A stretch of DNA of 34,220 nucleotides from Streptomyces sp. CB01881 (lineage in GTDB: Bacteria > Actinomycetota > Actinomycetes > Streptomycetales > Streptomycetaceae): positions 9,147,526-9,181,745 of the forward strand of contig NZ_CP026498.1 in the NCBI RefSeq assembly GCF_002953255.1. Direction: 5' to 3'. The notes under the pieces were generated by a model. That model did not search any database, was not told the origin of the DNA, and worked only from the letters and a program-made list of their open reading frames with translations. The stretch's first letter is position 1. Every line of letters begins with the position of its first letter. Positions 21,182 to 31,600 of the stretch are shown here, piece after piece. Made by a program: the position numbers and the translations under genes.

Positions 21182-21194
21182 TCGGAAATTCCGA
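21182..21194. promoter_or_regulatory. 13-bp palindrome TCGGAAATTCCGA upstream of the chimeric chaplin gene
   Basis: A perfect 6-1-6 dyad 46 bp before the start codon, in an AT-rich spot where a promoter would be expected. No -10/-35 pair is certain. Confidence 0.4.
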
Positions 21195-21239
21195 CTTTCG
21201 TTTAGGTCATCACGTCGTCTCGATACGTCAGGGGAAAAT

Positions 21240-22628
21240 ATGAGGAATGTAGCCAAGAAGGGGCTCCTCACGGCCGTGGCCACCGGTAGTGTCCTGGCCT
21301 CGACCGCCGGCTACGCCTACGCGGGCGCCGAGGCGCAGGGGGTTGCGGCCGGTTCGCCGGGCGTGGCCTCGGGGAACTCGGTGCAGGTGCCGGTCGAGGT
21401 GCCGATCAACGCCTGCGGCAACACCGTCGACGTGGTCGGCGCGCTGAACCCGGCGTACGGCAACCACTGCGCCAACGCCAGCGGCAGTGGGCACCCGGCC
21501 GGCGGCGGCGACAGCTCCTCGGGGTCCTCCGCCTCGGGATCCTCGGCCTCCGGGTCCTCCGCTTCCGGATCCTCGGCATCCGGCACGGCGGCCGGTTTCC
21601 ACCACCTCGCGGTGGACGGCGTCTCCTGGCGGATTCTGCTCGACGACCTCGCCACCGCCTACGAGCAGGCGGCCGGCGGACTGCCGGTCCGCCTGCCGGC
21701 CAGGACGACCGCCTTCCGCACCTGGGCCGAGCGGCTCGCGACGCGCGCCGAGTCCGCCGAGCTGCTGGCCCAACTCCCCTACTGGACGCGGACCCTCGCT
21801 TCCGTACCGGCGGCCGGGAGGCTGCGCGGCGAGCCCGGCCGGCACGGCGAGGCGGAGACCGCGGCCACGGTGCTGAGCCCCGAGGCCACCGCGCAGCTGC
21901 TCCGTTCTCCGGGCGGTCACAGCGCCTTGGAGCTGCTGCTCGCGGCTCTCGGCCGGGCCGTCGCCGAGTGGACCGGCGAACCGGACACGGTGATCGACCT
22001 GGAGAGCCACGGCCGCGACACCGACCGCGCCGACGTCGACCTGTCCCGCACGGTCGGCTGGTTCACCACGCTGTACCCGCTGCGCCTGACGGCCCTCGCC
22101 GAGGACTCGCCGGCCGAGGTGGTCCGCCGGACCGCGGAGCGGCTGGCCGAACTGGCCGCGCTGCCCGACACAGGGGCGGGCTTCGGACTGCTGCGCTACG
22201 GGCGGGTCGGCGCCGAAACGGCCGGACTGCGGTCCCTGCCGGCGCCGGCCCTGCGTTTCAACTATCTGGGCCAGATGTCGGACGGCGGCCCGGACGGGCC
22301 GTTCGAGCTCAGCCTGGAGAGCACCGGTCCCACCGTCGACCCGCAGGGGCGGCGCCCCTACCTGGTGGACGTCACGGCCGTTGTGGTTGCAGGCCGGCTG
22401 CGGATCAGCTGGTCGTACAACCCGGCGCTGCACCGGTCGGGGGAGATCGAGGAGCTGGCGGAGCGTTGCCTGGGCGAGCTGCGGGCGCTGGCCACGGCCG
22501 GCCCGGCGGCCGTGCCGGAGCACGGCCCGGCCGATCCGGCATTCGCCGAATCCGGGCTGGGCGAGGAAGAACTGGGCGGTCTGCTCGACCAGTTGGACGA
22601 CTTGTTGATGGGGGATGACGAGGTATGA
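21240..22628 (+). CDS. Chaplin fused in frame to the C-terminal part of an NRPS epimerization domain
   Basis: 462 residues in one open frame. Residues 1-28 are a Sec signal peptide. Residues about 33-79 are a chaplin domain (GVAAGSPGVASGNSVQVPVE, ACGNTVDVVGALNPAYGNHC). Residues 80-119 are a Ser/Ala/Gly linker with four GSSAS units. From Phe120 on, the sequence is NRPS epimerization domain: HHLAVDGVSWRILLDDL (121-137), SHGRD, DLSRTVGWFTTLYPLRL, LRFNYLGQM and RRPYLVDVTAVV, ending in an acidic docking-like tail. The first 140 or so residues of an E domain, and any A or PCP domain, are missing. A signal peptide on an intracellular synthetase part makes no obvious sense, so this is a deletion fusion or an assembly join. 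Its stop overlaps the next NRPS start (ATGA). AGGGGA precedes ATG 21240. Confidence 0.85.
   Translation: MRNVAKKGLLTAVATGSVLASTAGYAYAGAEAQGVAAGSPGVASGNSVQVPVEVPINACGNTVDVVGALNPAYGNHCANASGSGHPAGGGDSSSGSSASGSSASGSSASGSSASGTAAGFHHLAVDGVSWRILLDDLATAYEQAAGGLPVRLPARTTAFRTWAERLATRAESAELLAQLPYWTRTLASVPAAGRLRGEPGRHGEAETAATVLSPEATAQLLRSPGGHSALELLLAALGRAVAEWTGEPDTVIDLESHGRDTDRADVDLSRTVGWFTTLYPLRLTALAEDSPAEVVRRTAERLAELAALPDTGAGFGLLRYGRVGAETAGLRSLPAPALRFNYLGQMSDGGPDGPFELSLESTGPTVDPQGRRPYLVDVTAVVVAGRLRISWSYNPALHRSGEIEELAERCLGELRALATAGPAAVPEHGPADPAFAESGLGEEELGGLLDQLDDLLMGDDEV
21522..21581. repeat. Four 15-bp repeats encoding GSSAS
   Basis: Four in-frame 15-bp units, two of type GGGTCCTCCGCYTCS and two of type GGATCCTCGGCMTCC, form the linker after the chaplin domain. 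They end 15 bp before the start of epimerization-domain sequence. Confidence 0.85.
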
Positions 22629-25600
22629 CCGCTCAGGGCGGAACGGCACGGCAGCGTATCGAGCGGATCTATCCCCTGTCCCCGCTGCAGCAGGGGCTGG
22701 TCTTCCACAGCCTGCTCGGGTCCAGCGCGGACGCCTACGTGGAACAGGTGTCCTGCCGGATCCAGGGCCCGCTGGACGCGGAGGCCTTCCGGCTGGCCTG
22801 GACGGGGGTCCTGGCCAGGCACGGGACGCTGCGGACATCGGTCCACTGGACCGACCAGGCGCAGGCCCGCCAGGTGGTGCACCGTCAGGTTGCGTTGCCC
22901 TGGAGCGAGCACGACTGGCGTGGGATGCCGGCCGCCGAGCAGGAGGCGCGGCTGGAGGCGCTGACCCACGAGGACTGGGTCCGCGGCTTCGACCTGGCCC
23001 GCCCTCCGCTGTTCCGGCTGACCCTGGTCCGCCTCGCCGACGAGACGCACCAGCTGGTGTGGAGCAACCACCACGTGATCCTGGACGGTTGGTCCCGCGC
23101 GGTGGCCTTCCGTGAGGTGATGGCGCTCTACCAGGAGGGGATCTCCGGAACCGCGGCCGGACTGGCGCCCGCGCCGGACCTGGGCGAGTACGTGGTCTGG
23201 CTGCGCAAGCAGGACCAGGCGCAGGCGGAGGCCTTCTGGCGCTCCCACCTGGCAGGCGTCGGCGCGCCCACGCCGCTGCCCGCGGCACGGGAGGCCGCCG
23301 CGGGCGAGCACGGCGCGGACGGCGGGCACGCCACCGTGGCACTGAGCCTGCCGGAGGCGGTCACGGCGGCGCTGCGCGAGTCGGGCCGGCGCCACGGGCT
23401 GACGCTGAGCACGTTGGTGCAGGGCGCCTGGGCGCTCCTGCTCGGCCGCTACACGGGAGAGCGGGACGTCCTCTTCGGCACCACCGTCGCCGGCCGCCCG
23501 TACGATCTGGCCGACTTCGAGCAGATGGTCGGCCTGTTCATCAACACGCTGCCGATGCGACTGCGACTTGACACCGGACTGCCGCTGATCGCCTGGCTGC
23601 GGCAGTGCCAGGAGCAGATGGTCGAGCTGCGCCAGTACGAGCACAGCTCGCTGGTGGACGTGCAGGGCTGGAGCGAGGTGCCGCGCGGAACGCAGCTCTT
23701 CGACAGCATCGTGGTGTTCGAGAACTACCCGCTGGCGACCTCGGGCACCGTCGAGACGGGGGCGTTGTCGGTCGGCGGCCTTCGGGTGCGGGAGCAGACG
23801 CACTACCCGCTCACCCTGGTGGTGGCGGCGGACGACCGGTTGCACCTGCGCCTCGCCCACGACACCGCCAGGTACGACGCCGACACCGCCGAGCGCCTGC
23901 TCGCGCACCTGGAGCGCCTGCTGGCGGGCCTGGCCACCGCGGCCGAGCACGACGCCGACCGGATCGAGATGCTGTCGCCCGGTGAGCTCGACCGGCTGAC
24001 GACGGACTGGGGCAGCCGGGGGCCGACCGAAGGCGTTCCGGACACCGTTGCGGCGACCGTCGCCGCCCGGATCGCCGCCCGGCCGGACGCGGTCGCGGTG
24101 GTGGACGGTGAGCGGCAGCTCACGAACGGCGCGCTGCTCGCGCGGGCCGCACGGTTGGCACACCTGCTGCGGGAGGCAGGCGTCGGCCCGGAGCGACCGG
24201 TGGCGGTGTGCCTGGAACGCTCGGCCGACCTCTACGTGTCGATGCTCGCCGTCTGGCTGGCGGGCGGTGCCTACCTCGCGATAGACCCGGCCTACCCCGC
24301 GGAGCGGGTGGCGTACCTGCTGGCCGACAGCGGCGCGGGCATCCTGGTCACCCGGAGGGACCTGGCGGCGGCCGAATCGCCGACGGTGGAACGGCTGTGC
24401 CTGGATGATCCCGCGCTGGCCGCCGAGCTTGCGGCCCGCCCGGCGGTCCCCCCGGCCGACGGCCCCGACCCCGCCCACCTGGCCTATCTGGTCTATACCT
24501 CGGGTTCGACCGGCCTGCCCAAGGGCGTGATGGTGAGCCACGCCAACCTGCGCAACCTCGTCGCCTGGTACCTCCAGGACTACCGGCCGGGCGAGCACGA
24601 CCGGCTCAGCCAGTTCGCCAGCCCGTCCTTCGACGCCTTCAACGTGGAGCTCTGGCCCGCGCTCGCCGCGGGGGCGACCCTGCACGTGGTCCCCGAGCGG
24701 GAGCGGCTCCAGCCCGACCTGCTGCCCGGCTGGCTGCTGGAGCAGGGGTGCACGGTGTCCTTCCTGCCCACCCCGCTGGCCGAGCAGGTGATCCACCTCG
24801 ACTGGCCGGCGGGCACCGCGCTGCGCTGCCTGCTGGCGGGTGGCGCCCGGATGAGCGGTCGGCCGGTGCGGGACCTGCCATTCGAACTGGTGAACAACTA
24901 CGGTCCGGCCGAGGCGACCGTCGTCGCGGTCGCCGGGCTCGTACTGCCGTCGGCCGAGGAGAGCGGGCCGCCGCCGATCGGCCGCCCGATCAGCGACACC
25001 CGGGTTCACGTGCTGGACGGCGACCTGCGTCCGGTGCCGCAAGGCGCGATCGGAGAGCTCTGGATCGGCGGCGGGGGCGTGGCCCGGGGCTACCTCGGAC
25101 GTCCGGGCCAGACGGCCGCGGCATACCTGCCGAACCCCTTCGGCAACGCGTCCGGCGAACGGTTGTACCGGACCGGCGACCTGGTGCGCTGGTGGCCGGA
25201 CGGCCGGCTGGAGTCGGTCGGCCGGGCCGACCGCCAGGTCAAGCTGCGCGGCGTCCGGATCGAGCCGGCCGAGATCGAGGCCGTACTGAACGGCCATCCC
25301 GAGGTCCGCGGCGCCGCCGTGACGGTCCGCGCCGGCGCGTCCGGTGACGGCATGCTGGTGGCCTACCTGGTGCCCGCCGCCGAACCGGCCGGCCTGCGCG
25401 AGTACTGTGCCGAGCGGCTGCCCGCCAACCTGGTACCCGCCGCCTTCGTCACACTCGACGAACTGCCGCTGACCCCCAACGGCAAGGTCGACGAGACCCG
25501 GCTGCCGGATCCGCCGCGTGTCGCGCCGCAGGCCGGTAGGGCCCCCGCGACACCCACCGAGGAGGTGATCGCGGGTATCTGGCAGCAGGTCCTCGGGGTT

Positions 25601-28600
25601 GCCCGGGTGGGAGTGACGGACGACTTCTTCGGCCTGGGCGGCCACTCGCTGCTGGCCGCCCAGATCCACAACCGGCTGGGGAAGGTCTTCCGGATCGAGC
25701 TGCCGCTGCGGGTGCTGTTCGAGAAGCCGACGATCTCCGAACTGGCCGCCGAGGTCGATGCCCGGCGGCAGGGCGGGGGCGCCACCGCCGGGGCGCGGCC
25801 GCTGACCGCCGGGCCGCGTCCGGACGAGCTGCCGCTCTCCTCAGCCCAGCGACGGCTCTGGTTCTTCGAGGCCTGGGAGCCGGAGACCCCGCTGTACAAC
25901 GTCAGCAATGGTGTGCGCCTGCTCGGCCGGCTGGACGCGGCGGCGCTGGCCGGCAGCCTGAGCGCGGTGGTGGCCCGGCACGAGGCACTGCGCACCACGT
26001 TCCACGCCGACGGCGGTGAACCCCGGCAGGTGATCGCCCCGGCGGCGCCGGTCGCGCTGCCCGTTGTCGACCTGCGGTCGGTGCCGGCGCAGCGACGCGA
26101 CGACGTGGTCCGGCAGCTGGCCGCGGCCGAGGCGGACCGACGCTTCGACCTTGCCCGTGGCCCGCTGTTCCGGTCGCTCCTGCTCCGGCTGGCGCCGGAC
26201 GAGCACGTACTGCTGATCAGCTTCCACCACATTGTCGCCGACGGCTGGTCGATGTCCGTGCTGCTCGGCGAGATCACGGCCCGGTACACCGCGGCCGTCG
26301 AGGGGACGACCGCGGCGCTGCCCGAGCTTGCGGCCCAGTACGCCGACTACGCGATCTGGCAGCGAGCCTCGCTGCACGACGCCGCCCTGGCAGGCCATCT
26401 CGACTACTGGCGAGGCCAGTTGGCCGGTGCACCCGCGTTGCTCGCGCTGCCCACCGACCACCCGAGGCCGCAGACCATCGGCTACGAGGGCGCGCGCCAC
26501 CCGTTCACGGTGCCGCCGGCCGCGGCCGAGGCCCTGCGCGGCGTCAGCACCCGGCTCGGCGCCACACCGTTCATGGTGCTGCTGGCGGTCTTCCAGACGG
26601 TGCTCGCGCGGTACAGCGGCAGCGAGGACATCATCGTCGGCACCCCGGTGGCCCACCGGCCGGTGCCCGAGACCGAACCGCTGATCGGGCTGTTCTCCAA
26701 CACGCTCGCGCTGCGCACCGACCTGGGCGGCAACCCGACTTTCGCCGAGCTCGTCGCCCGCGTCCGAGAGGTCTGCCTGGACGCGTACGCCCATCAGGAC
26801 GTGCCGTTCGAGCAGCTGGTCGACGAGTTCGCCCCCGGCCGCGACCTCAGCTACGCGCCCCTGGTCCAGGTGGCGTGCAACTACCAGCGGTACGCCGAGA
26901 CCACAGCCCGGTGGCCGGGGGTCGAGGTGCGCCCGCTCGACTCCGTACCGGGCCGGGGCCGGACCAAGTTCGACCTGACCCTGAACCTCACCGAGACCCC
27001 GGACGGTCTGACCGGCAGCCTCGAGTACTGCGTCGACCTCTTCGTGCCGACCGGCATCGCCCGGCTCACCGGCCATTTCCTCGCCGCGCTGGAGACCCTG
27101 ACGGCCCGGCCGGAGACCCGCCTGGGCGAGCTGGTCATGATCACCGGCCCCGAGCGCCGACGGATCCTGGAGGAGTGGAGCCGGACCCCGCTTCCGGCCG
27201 TCCCGGCAGCGGGCCTGGCGGAGCTGATCGCGGATCAGGGCGCCCGCACCCCGGACGCCGTGGCGGTCGTGTTCGGCGACCGGCAGCTCACGTACGGCGG
27301 GCTGCTCGCGCGGGCCGGCCGCCTGGCCCGGCAGCTGCGGGGCCTGGGCGTCGGCCCGGACGTGCGGGTCGGGGTGAGCCTGGAGCGGTCGCCCGACACG
27401 GTGGTCGCACTTCTCGCCGTGATGCTGGCGGGCGGCGCGTACGTTCCGCTCGACCCCTCCTACCCGGCCGACCGGCTGGCGTTCATGGTGCGCGACAGCC
27501 GGCTGACCGTCCTGATCACCCGCGACGACCTGCTCGACCGGCTCCCGCACGAGGGCGTCGAGGTGATCGGCCTGGACCGCGCCGCCGACGCCGGGACGTC
27601 CGCCCCGGAGCAGGCCCGGCCCACCTCGCCGGACCAGATCGCCTACCTGATCTACACCTCCGGCTCCACCGGAACGCCCAAGGGCACGATGGTCACCCAC
27701 CGGGGCCTGGCCGAGCTGGCCCGGGCGCAGCAGTCCGCTTTCGGCCTCGGCCCGGGCAGCCGGGTGCTGCAGTTCGCCTCGGCCAGCTTCGACGCCTCGG
27801 TCTTCGAGGTCGTGATGGCACTGGCCTCGGGTGGCAGCCTGCTCATGGCCGAGCGCGACCGGCTGCTGCCGGGACCCGATCTGCTCACGCTGCTGGACGA
27901 GCAGGCCGTCACCACGGTCACGCTGCCGCCCACGGCGCTTGCGGTGCTTCCGGAGGCGGCCCTGCCCGCGCTGCGGACCATCACGGTGGCCGGCGAGGCC
28001 TGCCCGCAGGAGGTGGTCGACCGCTGGGCGCCGGGGCGTCGGTTCGGCAACCTGTACGGTCCCACCGAGGCCACCATCTGGGCCACCTGGGCCGAATGCC
28101 GTCCCGGCGAGCCGGTCACGATCGGCCGCCCGGTGGCCGGGACCCGCATCTACGTCCTGGACGAGCGGATGCGGCCGGTGCCGGTCGGCGTGCCGGGTGA
28201 GCTCTACCTCGGCGGCCCGGGGCTGGCCCGCGGCTACCTGGGCCGACCCGGGCTGACGGCCGACCGGTTCGTCCCCGACCCGTTCGGTACGGTCGGCGGC
28301 GCCCGGCTCTACCGGACCGGCGACCGGGTCCGCTATCTCGCCGACGGCACCCTCGCCTTCCTGGGCCGCAACGACCACCAGGTCAAGATCCGGGGTTTCC
28401 GGATCGAGCTCGGCGAGGTCGAGGCCGCGGTGAGCCGCCACCCGGCCGTCCGCGAGGCCGTCGTGCTGGCCCGGCAGGACACCCCCGGCAGCGCCCGTCT
28501 GGTCGCCTACGTGGTGTCCGAACCGGGGCCGGGCGAACCGGGGCCGGGCGAACCGGGGCCGGGCGAACCGGGGCCGGGCGAAGCGGAGTTGCGCGCCTTC

Positions 28601-31600
28601 TGCGCACGCGCCCTGCCCGAGTACATGATCCCGCGGGCGTTCGTCACGCTCGAAACACTGCCGCTGACGCCCAACGGCAAGCTCGACCGCGACCGGCTCC
28701 CCGCGCCCGATACCGCCGGCGCGGCGGCGCCGGAGGGCGAGGATCCGCGCTCCCCCGTCGAGGAGGCCCTGGCCGAGTTCTGGAGCCAGGTACTCGGCCT
28801 GGAACGGGTCGGCCGCGACCAGAACTTCTTCGCCCTGGGCGGCGACTCCATCCTGAGCATCCAGGTGGTCTCCAGGGCGGCGCGCCTCGGGCTGCCGCTG
28901 ACCCCCAAGCTCCTCTTCGAGCACCCGACCGTAGCCCGGCTCGCCGAGGCCCTCACGGAGCTCACCGGCGACGGGACCGCCGACGGACGGGCTGCCGAAC
29001 CGGTCGCCCCGGTGACCGGGCCGGTACCGCCGTCGCCCATTCAGCGCTGGTTCCTCGACCAGGACGTGGTCGCACCGCACCACTACAACCAGTCGCTGCT
29101 GCTGCGGGTGGGCAGGCCGCTGGCCACGGACGCCCTGGAGTCCGCCTTGCGGGCGCTGGCCGTCCACCACGACGCCCTGCGGCTGCGGCTGTGGCGCGAC
29201 GGGAGCACGTGGGCGATGGACAACGCCGGCCCGGACGCCCTGCCGGACCCGCTGCTCGCGGTGGAGGACCTCACCGCGGTGCCCGCCGCGGAGCGGGCGG
29301 AGGCCTTCGAGCAGTTGGCTGAGCGGACGCAGGCCGGCCTCGACCTGGCTGTCGGCTGCCTGCTGCGGGCGGTCTACGTCCGCCTGGGCGAGGACGGTGA
29401 CCGCCTCCTGCTGGTCGTCCACCACCTGGGCGTGGACGCCGTCTCGTGGCGGATCCTGCTGGACGACCTCGCGGTCGCCTACCAGCAGGCCACCGTTGGC
29501 CGGGACGTCAGGCTGCCGGCCAAGTCGACCTCCTTCCGCGCGTGGGCCGGGCACCTGGCCGAACGGGCGCGTTCGGCCGGGTCCGAGGAGCAGATCCCGT
29601 ACTGGGTCGAGACCCTGACCGCCGGCACCGGATCGATACCGGGCGCCGACACGGCTGACCCGTCGGCCGACGCCTACGACTGCGCCGAGAGCGTCACGGT
29701 CACCCTCGGCCTGCAGGACACCCGCGAGCTGACCCGCTCGGGCGGTTCGGCGGACGACGCCTCCGCGCAGGAGGTCCTGCTCACCGCCCTGGGCCGGGCC
29801 CTGGCGGCCTGGACCGGCCGCCGGCCGGTCGTGGTGGACGTCGAGGGCCACGGCCGCGAGGCCGGGGAATCCGACCTCGACCTGTCGCGCACCGTCGGCT
29901 GGTTCACCAGCCTCTACCCGCTGCTGCTGGACACCGAGGGCGACCCGGGCGAGGCCCTCGCCCGGGTGCGGGAGCGGCTGCGGAGCGTACCGGAGCGCGG
30001 ACTCGGCTACGGCCTGCTGCGGTACGGCCGCGACGACCGCGCCACGGCCGGGCTGCGCGGCCTGCCGACCCCGTCGGTCTCCTTCAACTACCTGGGGCAG
30101 GTCGGCCGTTCGCTGCTCGGCGAGGCCCCCTGGGAGCCGGCCGCCGAGCCGACCGGCCGGCACCAGGACCCGCGCGCCCGGCGGCCGTACCTGCTCGACG
30201 TCTCCGCCGTGGTGGCGGACGGGCGGCTGCGGCTGCGCCTGACCTACAGCGCGCGGCTGCACACCGAGCAGACGATGCGGCAGCTGGCGGACCGGCTGCG
30301 CGGGGAGGTTGCGGTGGTGACGGCCGCGCGGCGCACAAGTGGCCCCGGACGTGTGCCGGCCGCGGACTTCCCGCTGGCCGGGCTCGAACAGTCCGCGCTG
30401 GACGGGCTCGTGGCGGGCGCCGACGTCGCCGACGTCTACCCGCTGTCACCGCTCCAGGAAGGCATGCTGTTCCACACCGTCCAGGCCCCCGCCAGCGGCG
30501 TCTACATCGTGCAGATGTCCGGCCGGATGCGCGGTGCACTGGACCCAGTGCGGCTGCGCGAGGCCTGGCAGGAACTGATCGACCACCACGACGTGCTGCG
30601 CACCTCGTTCCACTGGGAGGAGCTGGACCGGCCGCTGCAGCTGGTCCACCACCGGGTGCCGCTGCCGTGGACGGAGTACGACTGGCGGGACCGTACCGAC
30701 GCCGAGCAGCAGGAGGCGCTGGGCGCGTTCCTGCGGGAGGACCGGGACCGCGGCTTCGACCTGGCGGCCGCCCCGCTGGTCCGGCTGACCGTGGTCCGGC
30801 TCGACGACGACGTCTGGCAGCTCATCTGGACACACCACCACATCCTGCTCGACGGCTGGTCGGTGCCGCTGGTGATGAAGGAGCTGTTCGCCCGGTACGA
30901 GGCGGCCCAGCAGGGACGGACCCACACGCCGCCGCCGTCCCCGTCCTACCGCGATTTCATCGCGTGGGTGGAGCGGCAGGACCAGGCGCACGCCGAGGCG
31001 TTCTGGCGGGAGCGGCTGGCCGGCTTCGGCGCGCCCACCGCCCTGCCGGCCGAGGTGGCCACCGACGCGCGCCCGGCGGACGGCTACGCGCAGGAGGAGA
31101 TCCGGCTGCCCGAGCCGGTCACCGCGAAGGTGCAAGGGCTTGCCCAGCGGCTCGGCCTGACGCTGAGCACGCTGGTGAACGCTGCCTGGGCGCTGGTGCT
31201 CGGACTGCACGGCGGCGAGGAGGACGTGGTCTTCGGCGTGACGGTGGCCTCTCGGCCGCCGGAGCTGGCCGGCGTCGAGCGCATGGTCGGCCTGCTGCTC
31301 AACACGCTTCCGGTGCGGGTGCGGATCACGCCCGACCGCAGTGTGGGGGAGTGGCTGCACGAACTGCACGCCCAGGTTCTCGACGCCCAGCAGTACGCCT
31401 ACCCGTCGCTGGTCAGGATCGCGGGCTGGAGCGAGGTGCCGCGGGGCCAGAGCCTCTTCGACAGCATCGTCGTCTTCGAGAACTTCCCGGCCGACGAGGC
31501 CACCGGGGTGGAACAGGCCGGGTTGGAGGCCCAGCAGAGCCAGGGCGGCGAGCAGACCAACTATCCGCTCACGCTGAGCGCGGCCCCCGGCCCCCGGATG

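Noticed and set aside
21522..21581. Short regular repeats as a CRISPR-like array
   Set aside because: Units are 15 bp, directly adjacent without spacers and encode GSSAS in frame.
29420..29449. HHLGVDAVSW in the module 2 E domain as a sign of inactivity (Ala for Gly)
   Set aside because: The catalytic His pair and Asp are intact and the change is at a position that varies among E domains.
25841..30262. 1,473-codon minus-strand open frame, and a 1,103-codon one at 22358-25669, opposite the NRPS
   Set aside because: Both are complements of conserved C, A, PCP and E domains. Long antisense frames are expected where third positions are nearly always G or C.
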